Below are positions 38,065 to 48,237 of a DNA stretch of 64,000 bases, one piece after another. This DNA comes from Azospirillum thiophilum (lineage in GTDB: Bacteria; Pseudomonadota; Alphaproteobacteria; Azospirillales; Azospirillaceae). Positions within the stretch are counted from its first letter, which is position 1, and every line of letters begins with the position of its first letter. The stretch covers positions 1 through 64,000 of the forward strand of contig NZ_CP012401.1 in assembly GCF_001305595.1 (NCBI RefSeq). The letters run 5' to 3'. Both the position numbers and the translations under genes were made by a program. The notes below the pieces were generated by a model. That model saw only the letters and a list, made by a program, of their open reading frames with translations, had not been told where the DNA came from and ran no database searches.

Positions 38065-39742
38065 AGATTCTCTCCTTGAACGGGGCATGGCCGACACGGG
38101 CGAGGGTGTCGATGAAGCGCTCCCCCTCGCCTGCACGGTTGGCGAGATAGACGTCGACGATCGCCTCGATGGCGTCCACCGTTTCGGTCTCGGTCACCGC
38201 CGGCCCCAGGATGTCGCCGATCGCCGTGGTCAGCGTCGGATCGCCGCCCACGGTGATCTGGTAATACTCAGTGCCCTTCTTGTCGACGCCCAGGATGCCG
38301 ATGGCGCCGACATGGTGATGGCCGCAGGCGTTGATGCAGCCGCTGATCTTGATGCCCAGCTCGCCGATGGTGCGCTGGCGGACCGGATCGGCGAAGCGGG
38401 CCGAGATGGCCTGGGCCAGCGGGATCGAGCGGGCATTGGCCAGCGCGCAATAGTCCAGACCCGGGCAGGCGATGATGTCGCCGATCAGCCCGGCATTGGC
38501 GCTGCCCAGCTCCGCCGCGTCCAGCCGCTTCCACAGGTCGTAGAGGTCGTCCTTCTTCACATGGGCGAGGACGAGGTTCTGGACATGGGTGACGCGCAGC
38601 TCGCCGAAGCTGTAGCGCTCGGCCAGATCGGCGACGAGGTCCATCTGCTCGCAGGTGGCGTCGCCGGGGATGCCGCCGGCCGGCTTCAGCGAGACGGTGG
38701 CGATGGCGTAGCCCGGCGCCTTATGCTCCGCGACATTGACCGCCAGCCAGTTGGCGAAGGCCGGGTCGGCGGCCTTGGCGCGCTCCAGCGCATCGGAATG
38801 GTCGGGCAGCTCCTCGAAGGGCGGCGGGGCGAAATGCCCGCGGATTCCCTCGACGATCTCCGGATCGAGGCGGTATTTGGGACCGCGCAGCCGCGCGAAC
38901 TCCTCCTCGACCTCCTGGGTGAACTTCTCCAGCCCCAGCTCGTGCACCAGGATCTTGATGCGCGCCTTGTAGATGTTGTCGCGCCGGCCATACTGGTTGT
39001 AGACGCGCAGGATCGCTTCCAGATAGGCGACGAAATCCTCCTGCGCCACCCACTCGCGCACCAGCTTGCCGACGAAGGGCGAGCGGCCGAGGCCGCCGCC
39101 GACATAGAAGGAGAAGCCCGGCTCGCCCTTGTCGTTGCGCCGCGCCAGCAAGCCCACGTCGTGGATGCGCACCGCCGCGCGGTCGCTCGCGGCGCCGGAA
39201 ATGGCGATCTTGAACTTGCGCGGCAGATAGGTGAATTCGGGGTGCATGGTCGTCCACTGCCGCAGGATCTCGGCATAGACGCGGCCGTCCACCACCTCGT
39301 CCCTGGCGGCACCGACGAAGGGGTCGGTCGTCACGTTGCGCACGCAGTTGCCGCTGGTCTGCAGCGCGTGCATGTCCACCTCGGCCAGCTCATGCAGGAT
39401 GGCCGGCGTGTCCTCCAGCCTGATCCAGTTGTATTGCAGGTTCTGGCGGGTGGTGAAGTGGCCATAGCCCTTGTCGTACTTGCGGCCGATGTCCGACAGC
39501 TTGCGCAGCTGGACGGCGCTCATCACGCCATAGGGCACGGCGATGCGCAGCATGTAGGCGTGGAGCTGGAGATAGAGGCCGTTCATCAGCCGGACCGGCT
39601 TGAACTCCTCCTCCGTCAGCTCGCCCGCCAGGCGGCGCTCGACCTGTTTGCGGAACTGCTCGACCCGTTCGGCGACGAACTGCCGGTCGATCTCGTCGTA
39701 ATGATAGATGCCGGCACGGGCGCCGGGCGCGATGTGGTTCAT
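38051..39742 (-). CDS. cysI: Sirohaem/[4Fe-4S] sulfite (nitrite) reductase
   Basis: The 563-aa enzyme should carry out the six-electron reduction of sulfite to sulfide (or nitrite to ammonia). Two nitrite/sulfite reductase half-domains are visible. The cluster and sirohaem cysteines lie in CPGLDYC (CxxxxxC) and in SGCINACGHHHVGAIG (CxxxC). Substrate and sirohaem contacts occur in QNLQYNWIRLED and TSGNCVRNVTTDPF. Context (DUF934, DUF2849, sirohaem synthesis, divergent cysHDNC) favours sulfite. No flavoprotein CysJ is nearby, so ferredoxin may be the donor. Start: ATG at 39742, preceded by AGGGAT; a TTG 9 bp upstream is possible. Confidence 0.9.
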   Translation of the reverse strand: MNHIAPGARAGIYHYDEIDRQFVAERVEQFRKQVERRLAGELTEEEFKPVRLMNGLYLQLHAYMLRIAVPYGVMSAVQLRKLSDIGRKYDKGYGHFTTRQNLQYNWIRLEDTPAILHELAEVDMHALQTSGNCVRNVTTDPFVGAARDEVVDGRVYAEILRQWTTMHPEFTYLPRKFKIAISGAASDRAAVRIHDVGLLARRNDKGEPGFSFYVGGGLGRSPFVGKLVREWVAQEDFVAYLEAILRVYNQYGRRDNIYKARIKILVHELGLEKFTQEVEEEFARLRGPKYRLDPEIVEGIRGHFAPPPFEELPDHSDALERAKAADPAFANWLAVNVAEHKAPGYAIATVSLKPAGGIPGDATCEQMDLVADLAERYSFGELRVTHVQNLVLAHVKKDDLYDLWKRLDAAELGSANAGLIGDIIACPGLDYCALANARSIPLAQAISARFADPVRQRTIGELGIKISGCINACGHHHVGAIGILGVDKKGTEYYQITVGGDPTLTTAIGDILGPAVTETETVDAIEAIVDVYLANRAGEGERFIDTLARVGHAPFKERIYAAD

Positions 39743-39790
39743 GTCGATCAATCCCTAAGGCCGCCCGTCACGGAAGGCGGTCGAACTCGG

Positions 39791-40078
39791 TCAGGCCGCC
39801 TGTTTTCCAAGATCGGTGCGCACGGTCGGGCCGGCGGTGCGGATGCGCTCGCGCATCGTCGCCGGGACCGGAACGCCGTCCTGCTCCACCACCTCGAAGG
39901 CATAGATGTCGACGCCGAACCGCTCGCGCTCCGCCGTCTCCTTGGCGGCGGCCAGCACCCCGTCGGCCTCGGCGCGCGCAAACAGCGCGGCCTCGGCGAA
40001 GGACTCGACCCACCGGCCGCCCTCACCCAGGAACACGACTTCCCCGTCGCGCAGGCGGTTGGCGGTGATGGCTTTCAT
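39791..40078 (-). CDS. DUF2849 family protein of the sulfite reductase cluster
   Basis: A 95-aa protein, MKAITANRLRDGEVVFLGEG..RWVESFAEAALFARAEADGVLAAAKETAERERFGVDIYAFEVVEQDG, matching DUF2849, a small alphaproteobacterial family found immediately upstream of sulfite reductase genes. A strong AAGGAAGG ribosome site precedes the ATG at 40078. It lies 48 bp upstream of the reductase gene on the same strand. Function is unknown; conservation of linkage suggests a role in reductase maturation or regulation. Confidence 0.85.
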   Translation of the reverse strand: MKAITANRLRDGEVVFLGEGGRWVESFAEAALFARAEADGVLAAAKETAERERFGVDIYAFEVVEQDGVPVPATMRERIRTAGPTVRTDLGKQAA

Positions 40079-40211
40079 CGATCCTTCCTTCGATCGATCC
40101 TTGGCCGACATCTGGCTCTCCTGGCTGGTCGTTCTCGAACGCGGGTGGTGTCGTCTTAGCCGAACCGGCGGCGGTCCGGCAGTGAATTCCATGGCTCGAC
40201 GGGTGCGGCCG

Positions 40212-40769
40212 TCATGGCAGCCATCTTTCGCGGGCGATCAGGTCGCGGGTTTCCCGAGCGACCTCCGACATCGACGCCCCCTCCGCCCGGCGGCGGTCGC
40301 GGAACGCGGCGATGGTGCGCAGCCGCTCCGCCCATTCCTCCGGGAACAGGGACTCCAGCCTCTGGCGCAGCAGGCTGGCCAGCGTCGGGCTGCGCCCGCC
40401 GGTCGACACCGTCATCACCAGATCGCCGCGCCGGACCACCGAGGGGGAATGGAAGTCGCAGAGCGGAATCACGTCCTCGACATTCACCAGCACGCGGCGC
40501 GAGCGCGCCAGTTCCGCCAGTGTCCGTTCGGTCTCCGGTCCCAGTCCCATGACATACAACAGGCCGATTCCGTCCAATGCGGCGGCATCCGGCAAGGCCC
40601 TGACCAGGCGGCCACCGGCCAGCTGCGCCAATTCCCCATCCGGTTCCGGTGAAAAGACCATCGGGTCGGCCCCGCCCTCGCGCAGCTGGGTCAGCCGGCG
40701 CACCGCCAGCGGACCGGTCCCGGCCAGCGCGATCGCCACCCGCGACGGGTCGAGCGCCAGCGGAATCAT
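40212..40769 (-). CDS. Met8/CysG-N-type precorrin-2 dehydrogenase (sirohaem synthesis)
   Basis: A 185-aa protein equivalent to the N-terminal half of sirohaem synthase: NAD-dependent precorrin-2 dehydrogenase and probably ferrochelatase. It supplies the prosthetic group of the adjacent sulfite reductase. Visible landmarks are the Rossmann-type start RVAIALAGTGPLAVRRLTQLREGGA, RVLVNVEDVIPLCDFHSPSVVRRGDLVMTVSTGGRSPTLASLLRQRLE (the classic NxxD..CdFi.Pa..rrGdl...iSTgG.sP signature) and a helical C-terminal part. The SUMT methyltransferase half is missing and must be encoded elsewhere. The start at 40769 (MIPLALDP) is likely; 40799 is an alternative. Confidence 0.88.
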   Translation of the reverse strand: MIPLALDPSRVAIALAGTGPLAVRRLTQLREGGADPMVFSPEPDGELAQLAGGRLVRALPDAAALDGIGLLYVMGLGPETERTLAELARSRRVLVNVEDVIPLCDFHSPSVVRRGDLVMTVSTGGRSPTLASLLRQRLESLFPEEWAERLRTIAAFRDRRRAEGASMSEVARETRDLIARERWLP

Positions 40770-40967
40770 GGCCGCAGTGCCCGTGGCCGCATACCCCATG
40801 GCTGCACTGCCGGAACAGGCAGAGCGGGCCGGCGTGTCGCGGCGCTTATGACGGGCATCATGTGCATGGAAGGTATTTAGCCCAGCCCCCAGCCACAATC
40901 AACATATTTCACACCACGCATTGCGACGCACAACAAACCTATTAAACAAGTAGAGAATGTATTTACG

Positions 40968-40996
40968 TTGCACGGGTTTTCCGCCGGTGTTAATGT
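40968..40996 (+). promoter_or_regulatory. Candidate sigma70 promoter of cysHDNC
   Basis: TTGCAC at 40968-40973 and TAATGT at 40991-40996 are separated by 17 bp, about 65 bp upstream of the cysH start. The whole 40870-41050 segment is AT-rich and divergent from the sirohaem gene, as expected for a regulated sulfur promoter region. No experimentally known operator was recognised. Confidence 0.5.
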
Positions 40997-41062
40997 GCAA
41001 ACACAAACTTAAAAACTATCTATTTGATAGACTTTACCGGCCACCGCGAAAGGCAGCTGAGG

Positions 41063-41767
41063 ATGGACGCCTCGACACGGGTGAAGGATCTGACCAACCG
41101 CTACGGCGCGCTCGAAGGGGTGCCGCTGCTGTCCGCCATGCATGGGGTGTTCGGCGGGCGCATCGCGCTGCTGTCGTCCTTCGGCGCTGAATCCGCGGTG
41201 CTGCTGGCGCTGGCGGCGGAAGCGACGCCGGATTTCCCGGTCCTGTTCGTGAATACCGGCAAGCTGTTCGGCGAAACCCTGCGCTACCGCGACCAGCTGG
41301 TGAAGCGGCTCGGCCTGACCGATGTGCGGGAGATCGGGCCGACCGCCGACGATCTCGCCACCGCCGACAAGGACGGCATGCTGTTCAAGCGCGATTTCGA
41401 TGCCTGCTGCCGCCTGCGCAAGACGGTGCCGCTGGACCGCGCGCTGGCCGCCGCCGGGCTCGACGCCTGGGTGACGGGACGCAAGCGCTTCCAGGCCGCC
41501 ACCCGCGCCGCCCTGCCCCTGTTCGAGGCGGAGGCCGGCCGCATCAAGGTCAACCCACTGGCCAACTGGGACAAGGACCGGCTGGAGGAGGAGTTCATCC
41601 GGCGCGACCTGCCGCGCCACCCGCTGGAGGCCGACGGGTTCCTGTCGATCGGCTGTTACACCTGCACCGAGCGAGTGGCGCCCGGTGCCGACCCGCGTTC
41701 CGGCCGCTGGGCCGGCAGCGCCAAGACCGAATGCGGCATACACACCATGATTGGAAACGCCCGATGA
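41063..41767 (+). CDS. cysH: Adenylyl-sulfate (APS/PAPS) reductase, [4Fe-4S] type
   Basis: Reduces activated sulfate to sulfite in the cytosol using thioredoxin. The 234-aa product has the P-loop-like ALLSSFGAESAVLL (about 36-49). It also has the two cysteine pairs CC at about 115-116 and CYTC at about 198-201 that bind the [4Fe-4S] cluster of bacterial APS reductases, and the catalytic Cys near 224 in KTECGIH. The cluster cysteines indicate APS rather than PAPS as substrate. Start: ATG at 41063 with AAAGG 9 bp upstream; a TTG at 41024 is in frame but unlikely. The stop overlaps the cysD start by 4 bp. Confidence 0.93.
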   Translation: MDASTRVKDLTNRYGALEGVPLLSAMHGVFGGRIALLSSFGAESAVLLALAAEATPDFPVLFVNTGKLFGETLRYRDQLVKRLGLTDVREIGPTADDLATADKDGMLFKRDFDACCRLRKTVPLDRALAAAGLDAWVTGRKRFQAATRAALPLFEAEAGRIKVNPLANWDKDRLEEEFIRRDLPRHPLEADGFLSIGCYTCTERVAPGADPRSGRWAGSAKTECGIHTMIGNAR

Positions 41768-42561
41768 GCGCCGATCTCGACCAGCTCGAAAACCAGAGCA
41801 TCTATATTCTGCGCGAGGCCTACAACCGCATCGACAAGCTGGCGATGCTCTGGTCGATCGGCAAGGACAGCAACGCGCTGCTCTGGCTCTGCCGCAAGGC
41901 GTTTTTCGGCCGCATCCCCTTCCCCGTCGTGCAGCTCGACACCGCGATGGAGCTGCCGGAGGTCTACGAGTTCCGCGACCGTATCACCAAGGAATGGGGC
42001 CTCGACCTGAAGGTCGAGCAATGCCCGCCCGAAGAGGAGATGGACCAGACCCTTCCTCCCCTGACCCGCGCCGCCGCGCGCAAGACGGAGGGGTTGAAGA
42101 ACCTGCTGCGCGACCATGCCTATCAGGGCGTGATGGTCGGCATCCGCCGCGACGAGCAGGCGACCCGCGCCAAGGAGCGTGTGTTCTCGCCGCGCTCGCT
42201 GGAGGGCGACTGGGACGTCAAGGACCAGCCGGCGGAGTTCTGGGACCATTACAAGACCCGCTTCCCCGAAGGCGTCCATGTCCGCATCCATCCGCTGCTG
42301 GCCTGGACCGAGCTGGACATCTGGCGCTATTCCCAGCGCGAGGGGATTCCCATCGTCCCGCTGTACTTCGCCAGGGACGGCAAGCGCTATCGCTCGCTGG
42401 GCGAGAAGAACATCACCTTCCCGGTCGACAGCACCGCCTCGACCATCGACGAGATCATCGCCGAGCTCCAGGTGACCCGCGTGCCGGAACGCGCCGGCCG
42501 GGCGATGGACAACGAATCCGAAGACAGTTTCGAGCGCCTGCGCAGCGTGGGGTACATGTAA
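41764..42561 (+). CDS. cysD: Sulfate adenylyltransferase small subunit
   Basis: CysD (NodP-type) makes adenylyl-sulfate from ATP and sulfate together with CysN. The 265-aa product has the PP-loop [21 protein letters not shown] (about 29-49), the [17 protein letters not shown] segment, [20 protein letters not shown] and [17 protein letters not shown]. Length and sequence agree with the CysD family throughout. The ATG overlaps the cysH stop (ATGA), and cysNC follows with one base between. Azospirillum and rhizobia carry close relatives called nodP. Confidence 0.95.
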   Translation: MSADLDQLENQSIYILREAYNRIDKLAMLWSIGKDSNALLWLCRKAFFGRIPFPVVQLDTAMELPEVYEFRDRITKEWGLDLKVEQCPPEEEMDQTLPPLTRAAARKTEGLKNLLRDHAYQGVMVGIRRDEQATRAKERVFSPRSLEGDWDVKDQPAEFWDHYKTRFPEGVHVRIHPLLAWTELDIWRYSQREGIPIVPLYFARDGKRYRSLGEKNITFPVDSTASTIDEIIAELQVTRVPERAGRAMDNESEDSFERLRSVGYM

Positions 42562-42562
42562 G

Positions 42563-44431
42563 ATGCCGCATTCCCAACTCCGCATCGTCATCGTCGGCCA
42601 TGTCGACCATGGCAAGTCCACGCTGATCGGCCGTCTGCTGAACGACACCGGCAGCCTGCCCGACGGCAAGGTCGAACAGGTCCGCGAGATGAGCCGCAAG
42701 CGCGGCATGCCCTTCGAATGGGCCTTCGTGATGGACGCCCTGCAGGCCGAGCGTGACCAGGGCATCACCATCGACACCACGCAGATCCACTTCAAGACGG
42801 CGCAGCGGCCCTACGTCATCATCGACGCCCCCGGCCATACCGAGTTCCTGAAGAACATGGTGACCGGCGCCTCCCAGGCCGACGCCGCCCTGCTGGTGAT
42901 CGACGCCGACGAGGGCGCGCTGGAGCAGTCGCGCCGCCACGCCTTCCTGCTGCACCTGCTGGGCGTGCGTCAGGTGGCGGTGGTCGTCAACAAGATGGAC
43001 AAGGTCGAGTTCTCCAGCCGCCGCTACGAGGTGGTGGCGCAGGAGATCAAGGAGTATCTGGCCGAACTTGGGCTGCAACCCAAGGCGGTGATCCCGGTGT
43101 CCGCCCGCAACGGCGACAACATCGTCAGCCGCAGCGAGCAGGCCGACTGGTATCTGGGACCGACGGTGATCGAGCAGCTCGACGCCTTCCGGCCGCAGCA
43201 GGTCTCGCCCGACCAGCCGCTGCGCCTGCCCCTGCAGGATGTCTACAAGCCGGACGACCGCCGTATCCTGGCCGGCCGCATCGAAAGCGGGCGGCTGCGC
43301 GTCGGCGACACCCTGCGCTTCTCCCCGACGGGAGCGAGCGCCACGGTGGTCAGCATCGAGGCGTGGAACCATCCGGAGACCGTGCTGTCGGCCCAGGCCG
43401 GCCAGAGCATCGGCATCACGCTCGACAAGCGCATCTTCGCCGAGCGCGGCCACATCGCCCACCACGAGGCCGACGCGCCGATCCTCGGCCACCGGCTGAG
43501 CGTGCGGCTGTTCTGGCTGGTGTCGGAGCCGCTGGTGGTGGGGAAGACCTACACGCTGAAGATCGCCTCCGCCGAGCACCGGGTGACGGTGGAGCAGGTG
43601 ACGGCAGTCATCGATGTCGAGGATCTGTCGAGCACCCCCGGCAAGTCAGTCCACCGCAACGAGGTGGCGGAGGTCGTCCTGCGCTCCCGCTCGCCGATCG
43701 CCCTGGATCTGGCGTCGGACCTGCCGCGCACCGGCCGCGGCGCGCTGATCGACGGCAACGATGTCGTCGGCGGCTGCCTGGTGGTGGAGATCGAGGATGC
43801 CGCGGCGGCTAACATCACCGAGGTCTCGCACACCGTCTCGCTGGAGGAGCGGTCCCAGGCCAACGGCCATCAGGGCGGCATCGTCTGGCTGACCGGCCTG
43901 TCGGGTGCCGGCAAGTCGACGCTGGCGATGGCGCTGGAGCGCGCGCTGTTCGACCGCGGCTGGCAGACCTTCGTGCTGGACGGCGACAATGTGCGCAACG
44001 GGCTGAATGCGGGCCTGGGCTTCTCGGCCGACGACCGGGCGGAGAACATCCGCCGGGTGGCCGAGACGGCGAAGCTGTTCGCCGACGCCGGCATGGTGGT
44101 GATCGCCTCGCTGATCTCGCCGCTGAAGGCCGACCGGGCACGGGCACGGGTGATCGGCGGCGAGCGCTTCCACGAGGTGCATGTCGCCGCCGACCTCGCC
44201 ACCTGCGAGGACCGCGACCCCAAGGGCCTGTACAGGAAGGCGCGGGCCGGCGAGATCGCCGAGTTCACCGGCATCTCCGCCCCCTACGAGGCGCCGGACC
44301 AACCCGAACTGGTGATCGACACCGACACGCTGAGCCGCAGCGAGGCGCTCGCCCGCCTGCTCGACTATGTCGACGAGACCTTGGGCAAGAACAGCCTGAA
44401 GTCGGGGAAGGAGCTGACCTATGTGATCTGA
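42563..44431 (+). CDS. cysNC: Fused sulfate adenylyltransferase large subunit / APS kinase (CysNC, NodQ-type)
   Basis: A bifunctional 622-aa protein. Residues 1-430 are CysN, an EF-Tu-like GTPase that drives adenylyl-sulfate synthesis: [15 protein letters not shown] (P-loop), [21 protein letters not shown] and NKMDKVEF. Residues about 435-622 are APS kinase, which makes PAPS: P-loop GLSGAGKST at about 445, [42 protein letters not shown] and [11 protein letters not shown]. The NodQ-like fusion supplies PAPS for sulfation or reduction. Since CysH here looks APS-specific, PAPS may serve sulfotransfer. It ends the operon; a strong terminator follows. Confidence 0.95.
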   Translation: MPHSQLRIVIVGHVDHGKSTLIGRLLNDTGSLPDGKVEQVREMSRKRGMPFEWAFVMDALQAERDQGITIDTTQIHFKTAQRPYVIIDAPGHTEFLKNMVTGASQADAALLVIDADEGALEQSRRHAFLLHLLGVRQVAVVVNKMDKVEFSSRRYEVVAQEIKEYLAELGLQPKAVIPVSARNGDNIVSRSEQADWYLGPTVIEQLDAFRPQQVSPDQPLRLPLQDVYKPDDRRILAGRIESGRLRVGDTLRFSPTGASATVVSIEAWNHPETVLSAQAGQSIGITLDKRIFAERGHIAHHEADAPILGHRLSVRLFWLVSEPLVVGKTYTLKIASAEHRVTVEQVTAVIDVEDLSSTPGKSVHRNEVAEVVLRSRSPIALDLASDLPRTGRGALIDGNDVVGGCLVVEIEDAAAANITEVSHTVSLEERSQANGHQGGIVWLTGLSGAGKSTLAMALERALFDRGWQTFVLDGDNVRNGLNAGLGFSADDRAENIRRVAETAKLFADAGMVVIASLISPLKADRARARVIGGERFHEVHVAADLATCEDRDPKGLYRKARAGEIAEFTGISAPYEAPDQPELVIDTDTLSRSEALARLLDYVDETLGKNSLKSGKELTYVI

Positions 44432-44456
44432 TGGGCGTCATTTGATGGGCGTCATC
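44429..44456 (+). repeat. 14-bp tandem repeat at the cysNC stop codon
   Basis: TGATGGGCGTCAT(T/C) occurs twice in direct succession; the first copy begins with the cysNC stop codon TGA. It may be a slippage product. No function is evident. Confidence 0.7.
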
Positions 44457-44479
44457 TGAGGTCGGCAGTGATCGGGTGA

Positions 44480-44519
44480 GGCTTCGGGCGCGGGGGAAAG
44501 ACCGCGCCCGAAGCCTTTT
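44480..44519 (+). terminator. Rho-independent terminator of the cysHDNC operon
   Basis: Perfect 14-bp stem GGCTTCGGGCGCGG / CCGCGCCCGAAGCC with an 8-nt loop, followed by TTTT. It lies 48 bp after the cysNC stop and 90 bp before the ABC-F gene. Confidence 0.9.
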
Positions 44520-44610
44520 CGGCCGTTGCCGCGCCCGATCAGGACTCCATCGTCTCCCCGATCCTGTGGCATAAGGAGCCGCCATCACGCCTTAAGGACT
44601 CCTGTCGCCC

Positions 44611-46233
<1,623 letters not shown>

Positions 46234-46242
46234 GGACGGGCG

Positions 46243-46284
46243 GCGGCAGGATCGGCATGGGCGCGCCGATCCTGCCGCTTCCTT
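46243..46284 (+). terminator. Terminator-like hairpin after the ABC-F gene
   Basis: Perfect 14-bp stem GCGGCAGGATCGGC / GCCGATCCTGCCGC with an 8-nt loop, followed by TTCCTTCC. The T-run is imperfect, but position (9 bp after the stop) supports termination. Confidence 0.75.
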
Positions 46285-46462
46285 CCATGACACACGGCGG
46301 AACGGGGCGTCTTCAGCTTCCACTGCGACGCAGTGTCAGGGCGACGCCTTCTTTTCACTGGCATAGGCGATGCCACAGCCGGTATGCAGAGCCGGCTCAA
46401 TGCGCACGGGTGGCGGAAGCGTGATCGGCAGCCGTCGGCATGGATTGCCGGGGTTGGGTGTT

Positions 46463-46470
46463 CTTTTTCG
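46463..46470 (+). repeat. Left target-site duplication of the IS1595-family element
   Basis: CTTTTTCG, identical to the 8 bp at 48132-48139 on the other side of the element. IS1595-family elements make 8-bp duplications. Confidence 0.9.
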
Positions 46471-46566
46471 CAGACTTATGTAGCACCCGCCACCGCCTGA
46501 TCCTGCCGCGTCGCCGCCCTGCCAGCTACCCTGTCGCCCTGAAGCCGCACAGAAGGGGCATGGAGT

Positions 46567-47028
46567 ATGGGCGAGCCGCACGTTGTCAGCGCCTTGCGGG
46601 AGAAGCGGGGCGAGATCTCCGGGGCAATCCTTGAGCTTGAGAAGCGGATGTCTCAGCACCGGGCCGACCTGGTGCACCTGGACGCCACCTTGCGCCTGTT
46701 CGCCCCGGAACTGGAGCCGGAGAGCATCGCGCCGAAGAAGCCGCCGGCGAGGCGCTCCCACTACTTCGCCAGCGGCGAGCTGGCGCGCCGCTGCCTGGAG
46801 GCGCTGCGCATGGCAGAGGGACGTGTCGTTGCCGCTGAGGAGATCGCCGTCGCCGCGCTGCGCGACAAAGGGCTCGATCCGGAAGACCGCAAGACCCGCT
46901 CCGACTTCATCCAGCGCGTCCTCAACACCCTGACCGCCCTGAAAGGCAAGGGCACGGTGGAGAAGATCGGCAATGGCCTGGGCGCCCGCTGGCGCCTTCC
47001 GGCCGAACCCGCCGATCACGCCGCGTGA
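46567..47028 (+). CDS. IS1595 passenger protein, winged-helix-like, unknown function
   Basis: A 153-aa protein of unknown function carried inside the insertion element. The first 50 residues form a predicted coiled coil (ALREKRGEISGAILELEKRMSQHRADLVHLDATLRLF). A basic linker (PKKPPARRSHYFASGEL) leads to a C-terminal part that looks like a winged helix (RRCLEALRMAEG.VVAAEEIAVAALRDKGLDPEDRKTRSDFIQRVLNTLTALKGKGTVEKIGNGLGARWRL). It may bind DNA. I recall similar proteins next to recombinases and transposases in alphaproteobacteria, but did not search. AAGGGG lies 8 bases before the ATG. Its stop codon overlaps the transposase 3' end by 13 bp, head on. Confidence 0.75.
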   Translation: MGEPHVVSALREKRGEISGAILELEKRMSQHRADLVHLDATLRLFAPELEPESIAPKKPPARRSHYFASGELARRCLEALRMAEGRVVAAEEIAVAALRDKGLDPEDRKTRSDFIQRVLNTLTALKGKGTVEKIGNGLGARWRLPAEPADHAA

Positions 47029-48014
47029 GCGCGCTGCCAGTAGCCGCAGAAATCGACCGACGGGCCGGTCTTCGTCACCAGCCCGACCACGACGCGGAAC
47101 TGCTCGCCGTTGCTGGTCCGGCGATGATCCTCTCGGAACGCGGCCTCATTGGCGTAGCGGTGCAGGTAGAGGCCCGAGATGTGATGATGGTGCCCGATCT
47201 CCCCGCGGCGGATGCGCGAGAAGAAAGATTCCGCCCCGTTGGTGCAGGCGCCGTCCTGGCTGTAGGCGTCCTGGTGGTTGATGCGGTGCATCGGGTAGCG
47301 GGCGTGCAGGTCGTTCCAGGCGCTGGACTCGTCCGCATGCACTTCGGTGCCCTTGGCGACGCGCGAGCGGATGAAGCTGCCGGCGGCGTCCTCGGACGGG
47401 AACACGCCGGTCAGGGTGCGGCCGTCGCGCTCGCGGATGGTGACGACACACCGGCGCTTGCCGGTCTGGTTGATGGCCAGCCGGCGGTCCTTGCGCTCCG
47501 CCTTGCGGTTCTCCGGGCGGACGTGGCCGCCGAAGTAGGCCCCATCGATCTCCGCCGCCTTGCCCGCGCCGCCGATGACGACACCGCGGCTCTCGGCCGC
47601 CATCGCTTCGCGGATCTTGTGGCCCAGCACGAACGCCGTCTTGTACTGGACGCCCAGGTCGCGCGACAGCGGCAGCGCGCCCTTGCCCTTCACCTCGTTG
47701 ACGAAGATCACCACGGCGGCGAGGTACATCCGGAGCGCCAGCTTGTGGAAGGCGAACAGCGTGCCCGAGGTGAGGGAGAAGTCTTTGCGGCACCGCTTGC
47801 AGCGCCAGCGAGGCGCACCGCTCGGCCGGCGGCAGTCGTACACCGCATCACAATCGCACGCCGGGCACACGGGACGCCCGTTCGTCTCCGGCCAGCGGAT
47901 CGCCGCGAACACCGTCTCGGCTTCCGTGTCCGACAGGCGCAGCACGGTCGCCAGCGACAGCGTGCGCGCCGCGGCGCTGAGAAGGAAGTGCTGGCTTTTG
48001 GTGCGACGGGGCAT
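47016..48014 (-). CDS. IS1595-family transposase (ISXO2-like)
   Basis: A 332-aa DDE transposase that should mobilise the surrounding element. The N-terminal zinc ribbon has CPAC (Cys50/53) and CKRC (Cys72/75). The ISXO2-like catalytic domain shows AEIDGAYFGGH (Asp157), VHADESSAWNDL (Asp228), and TNGAESFFSRIRRGEIG.HHHISGLYLHRYANEAAFRE (Asn259/Glu262 region). The reading frame is intact. The ATG at 48014 has GGAG six bases upstream; a GTG 15 bp further upstream is in frame. Confidence 0.93.
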   Translation of the reverse strand: MPRRTKSQHFLLSAAARTLSLATVLRLSDTEAETVFAAIRWPETNGRPVCPACDCDAVYDCRRPSGAPRWRCKRCRKDFSLTSGTLFAFHKLALRMYLAAVVIFVNEVKGKGALPLSRDLGVQYKTAFVLGHKIREAMAAESRGVVIGGAGKAAEIDGAYFGGHVRPENRKAERKDRRLAINQTGKRRCVVTIRERDGRTLTGVFPSEDAAGSFIRSRVAKGTEVHADESSAWNDLHARYPMHRINHQDAYSQDGACTNGAESFFSRIRRGEIGHHHHISGLYLHRYANEAAFREDHRRTSNGEQFRVVVGLVTKTGPSVDFCGYWQRAHAA

Positions 48015-48131
48015 GGCGATCTCCGACACGGTGATTGCCCGAGTCTACCCGGCCACGACTCCGTTGTGAATCATCAAGTTCATGATTTGTGCTCACCCGC
48101 CGGTCATAGTGGCGGATGCTACATAAGTCCG

Positions 48132-48139
48132 CTTTTTCG
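48132..48139 (+). repeat. Right target-site duplication of the IS1595-family element
   Basis: CTTTTTCG, matching 46463-46470 exactly and abutting the right terminal inverted repeat. Confidence 0.9.
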
Positions 48140-48237
48140 CGATACACTCAAACGTCTGTTTTTGACCCGGAGCGGACAATCGCTCGCGACCGCAAAGCGC
48201 CAGATCCCAACGTTCGTCTGCACAGAACTCGGACTCA

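Larger units (their letters stand above)
46471..48131. mobile_element. Complete IS1595-family insertion sequence with passenger gene
   Basis: A 1,661-bp element bounded by 23-bp terminal inverted repeats. The left repeat (46471-46493) starts CAGACTTATGTAGCACCCGC; the right (48109-48131), read inward, starts CGGACTTATGTAGCATCCGC; they differ at two positions. An 8-bp target duplication CTTTTTCG flanks it. It holds a transposase (minus strand) and a convergent passenger gene (plus strand) whose 3' ends overlap. The intact transposase, ends and matching duplication indicate a recent, possibly active insertion. Confidence 0.92.

Noticed and set aside
41764..44431. Assigning cysD-cysNC as nodulation genes nodPQ
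   Set aside because: They are close relatives, but no nodABC or nod box is in the window and the operon starts with cysH, so sulfur assimilation is the simpler reading.
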